This document shows, one piece after another, positions 5,485 through 5,614 of a stretch of 5,614 nt of DNA. Position 1 is the stretch's first letter; each line of letters opens with the position of its first letter. Origin of the DNA: an uncultured Rickettsiales bacterium. GTDB lineage: Bacteria > Pseudomonadota > Alphaproteobacteria > Rickettsiales > UBA1997. The notes beneath the pieces are model-generated. The model saw only the letters and a list, made by a program, of their open reading frames with translations, did not search any database and had not been told where the DNA came from. Location: NCBI GenBank assembly GCA_951801155.1, contig CATOLK010000077.1, forward strand, positions 1-5,614, in the 5' to 3' direction. Both the position numbers and the translations under genes were made by a program.

Positions 5485-5546
5485 TGGATTCCACATTAAG
5501 AATTGGAATGACACGAATAATGGTAAATTAAAGAATAGAGAATAAC
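5485..5546 (+). repeat. Internally deleted copy of the dispersed repeat
   Basis: TGGATTCCA at 5485 is followed almost directly by ATTAAGAA and then TTGGAATGAC (5503-5512). The outer arm and the right inner arm of the 1332-1425 element are present, but the left inner arm and loop are gone. The tail continues (AATAATGGTAAATTAAAGAATA) and closely matches 1398-1419. It has the same orientation as the 1332 copy. Confidence 0.75.
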
Positions 5547-5558
5547 AAAATACCGCCT

Positions 5559-5614
5559 CGTCATTCCAGACTACAATTTCTTAATAAACTTGTTTATTTA
5601 GAAATTGTTGATCT
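5559..5614 (-). repeat. Dispersed palindromic repeat, copy cut by the window end
   Basis: CGTCATTCCAGA opens a palindrome in which AATTTCTTAATAAAC pairs with GTTTATTTAGAAATT (one mismatch) around a TT loop. The window ends in GATCT, just before the expected GGAAT closing arm. It matches the reverse complement of 1340-1395 at 49 of 56 positions, so the two copies are inverted relative to each other. The tail module is not on its left side. It is the best preserved hairpin of the family here. Confidence 0.85.

Noticed and set aside
5485..5614. CRISPR array from repeated TTCCA/GGAAT units
   Set aside because: The units are terminal arms of a palindromic element, spacing is irregular, copies differ in length and lie far apart, and no cas gene is present.

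Overview
The window is very A+T-rich (roughly three quarters A+T by eye), and every recognisable gene lies on the minus strand, so transcription runs from high to low coordinates. It looks like a chromosomal housekeeping segment of a reduced-genome, probably host-associated alphaproteobacterium. The evidence is the alphaproteobacterial-type NAD kinase (SPFRPR motif and the C-terminal LLFD...EKIMKEQF tail), the alphaproteobacterial look of the SRP RNA and TpiA, the base composition, and a dispersed palindromic repeat with CGTCATTCC / GGAATGACG ends, of the kind common in intracellular bacteria. A Rickettsiales- or Holosporales-like lineage is my best inference. Having both Pgi and TpiA argues against Rickettsia itself, which lacks upper glycolysis. 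No exact taxon can be named from the sequence alone.

Layout in the direction of transcription: a gene-free spacer with two repeat copies (5260-5614) and a candidate promoter; tpiA (triosephosphate isomerase, 5259-4483); a strong hairpin/terminator (4451-4473); nadK (NAD kinase, 4424-3642); rdgB (XTP/dITP pyrophosphatase, 3616-3008), 25 bp after nadK; a possible 31-codon hydrophobic ORF (2998-2903), in frame with rdgB just past its stop; a spacer with a candidate extended -10 promoter and a decayed repeat; pgi (glucose-6-phosphate isomerase, about 2681-1458); a spacer with a full repeat copy (1332-1425); the small SRP RNA gene ffs (1207-1121) with a well-placed sigma70-type promoter; and the N-terminal 332 codons of a large uncharacterised protein running off the window (996-1).

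Pgi and TpiA are two steps of glycolysis/gluconeogenesis, so the organism probably keeps some sugar interconversion. NadK makes NADP and RdgB cleans the nucleotide pool. The SRP RNA is the scaffold for co-translational membrane targeting. I see no phage, CRISPR, toxin or defence cassette. The more unusual items are the SRP RNA with a compensated stem, the repeat family at different stages of decay in each of the three long spacers, the micro-ORF after rdgB, the terminator-like hairpin inside the tpiA-nadK interval, and the uncharacterised truncated gene.
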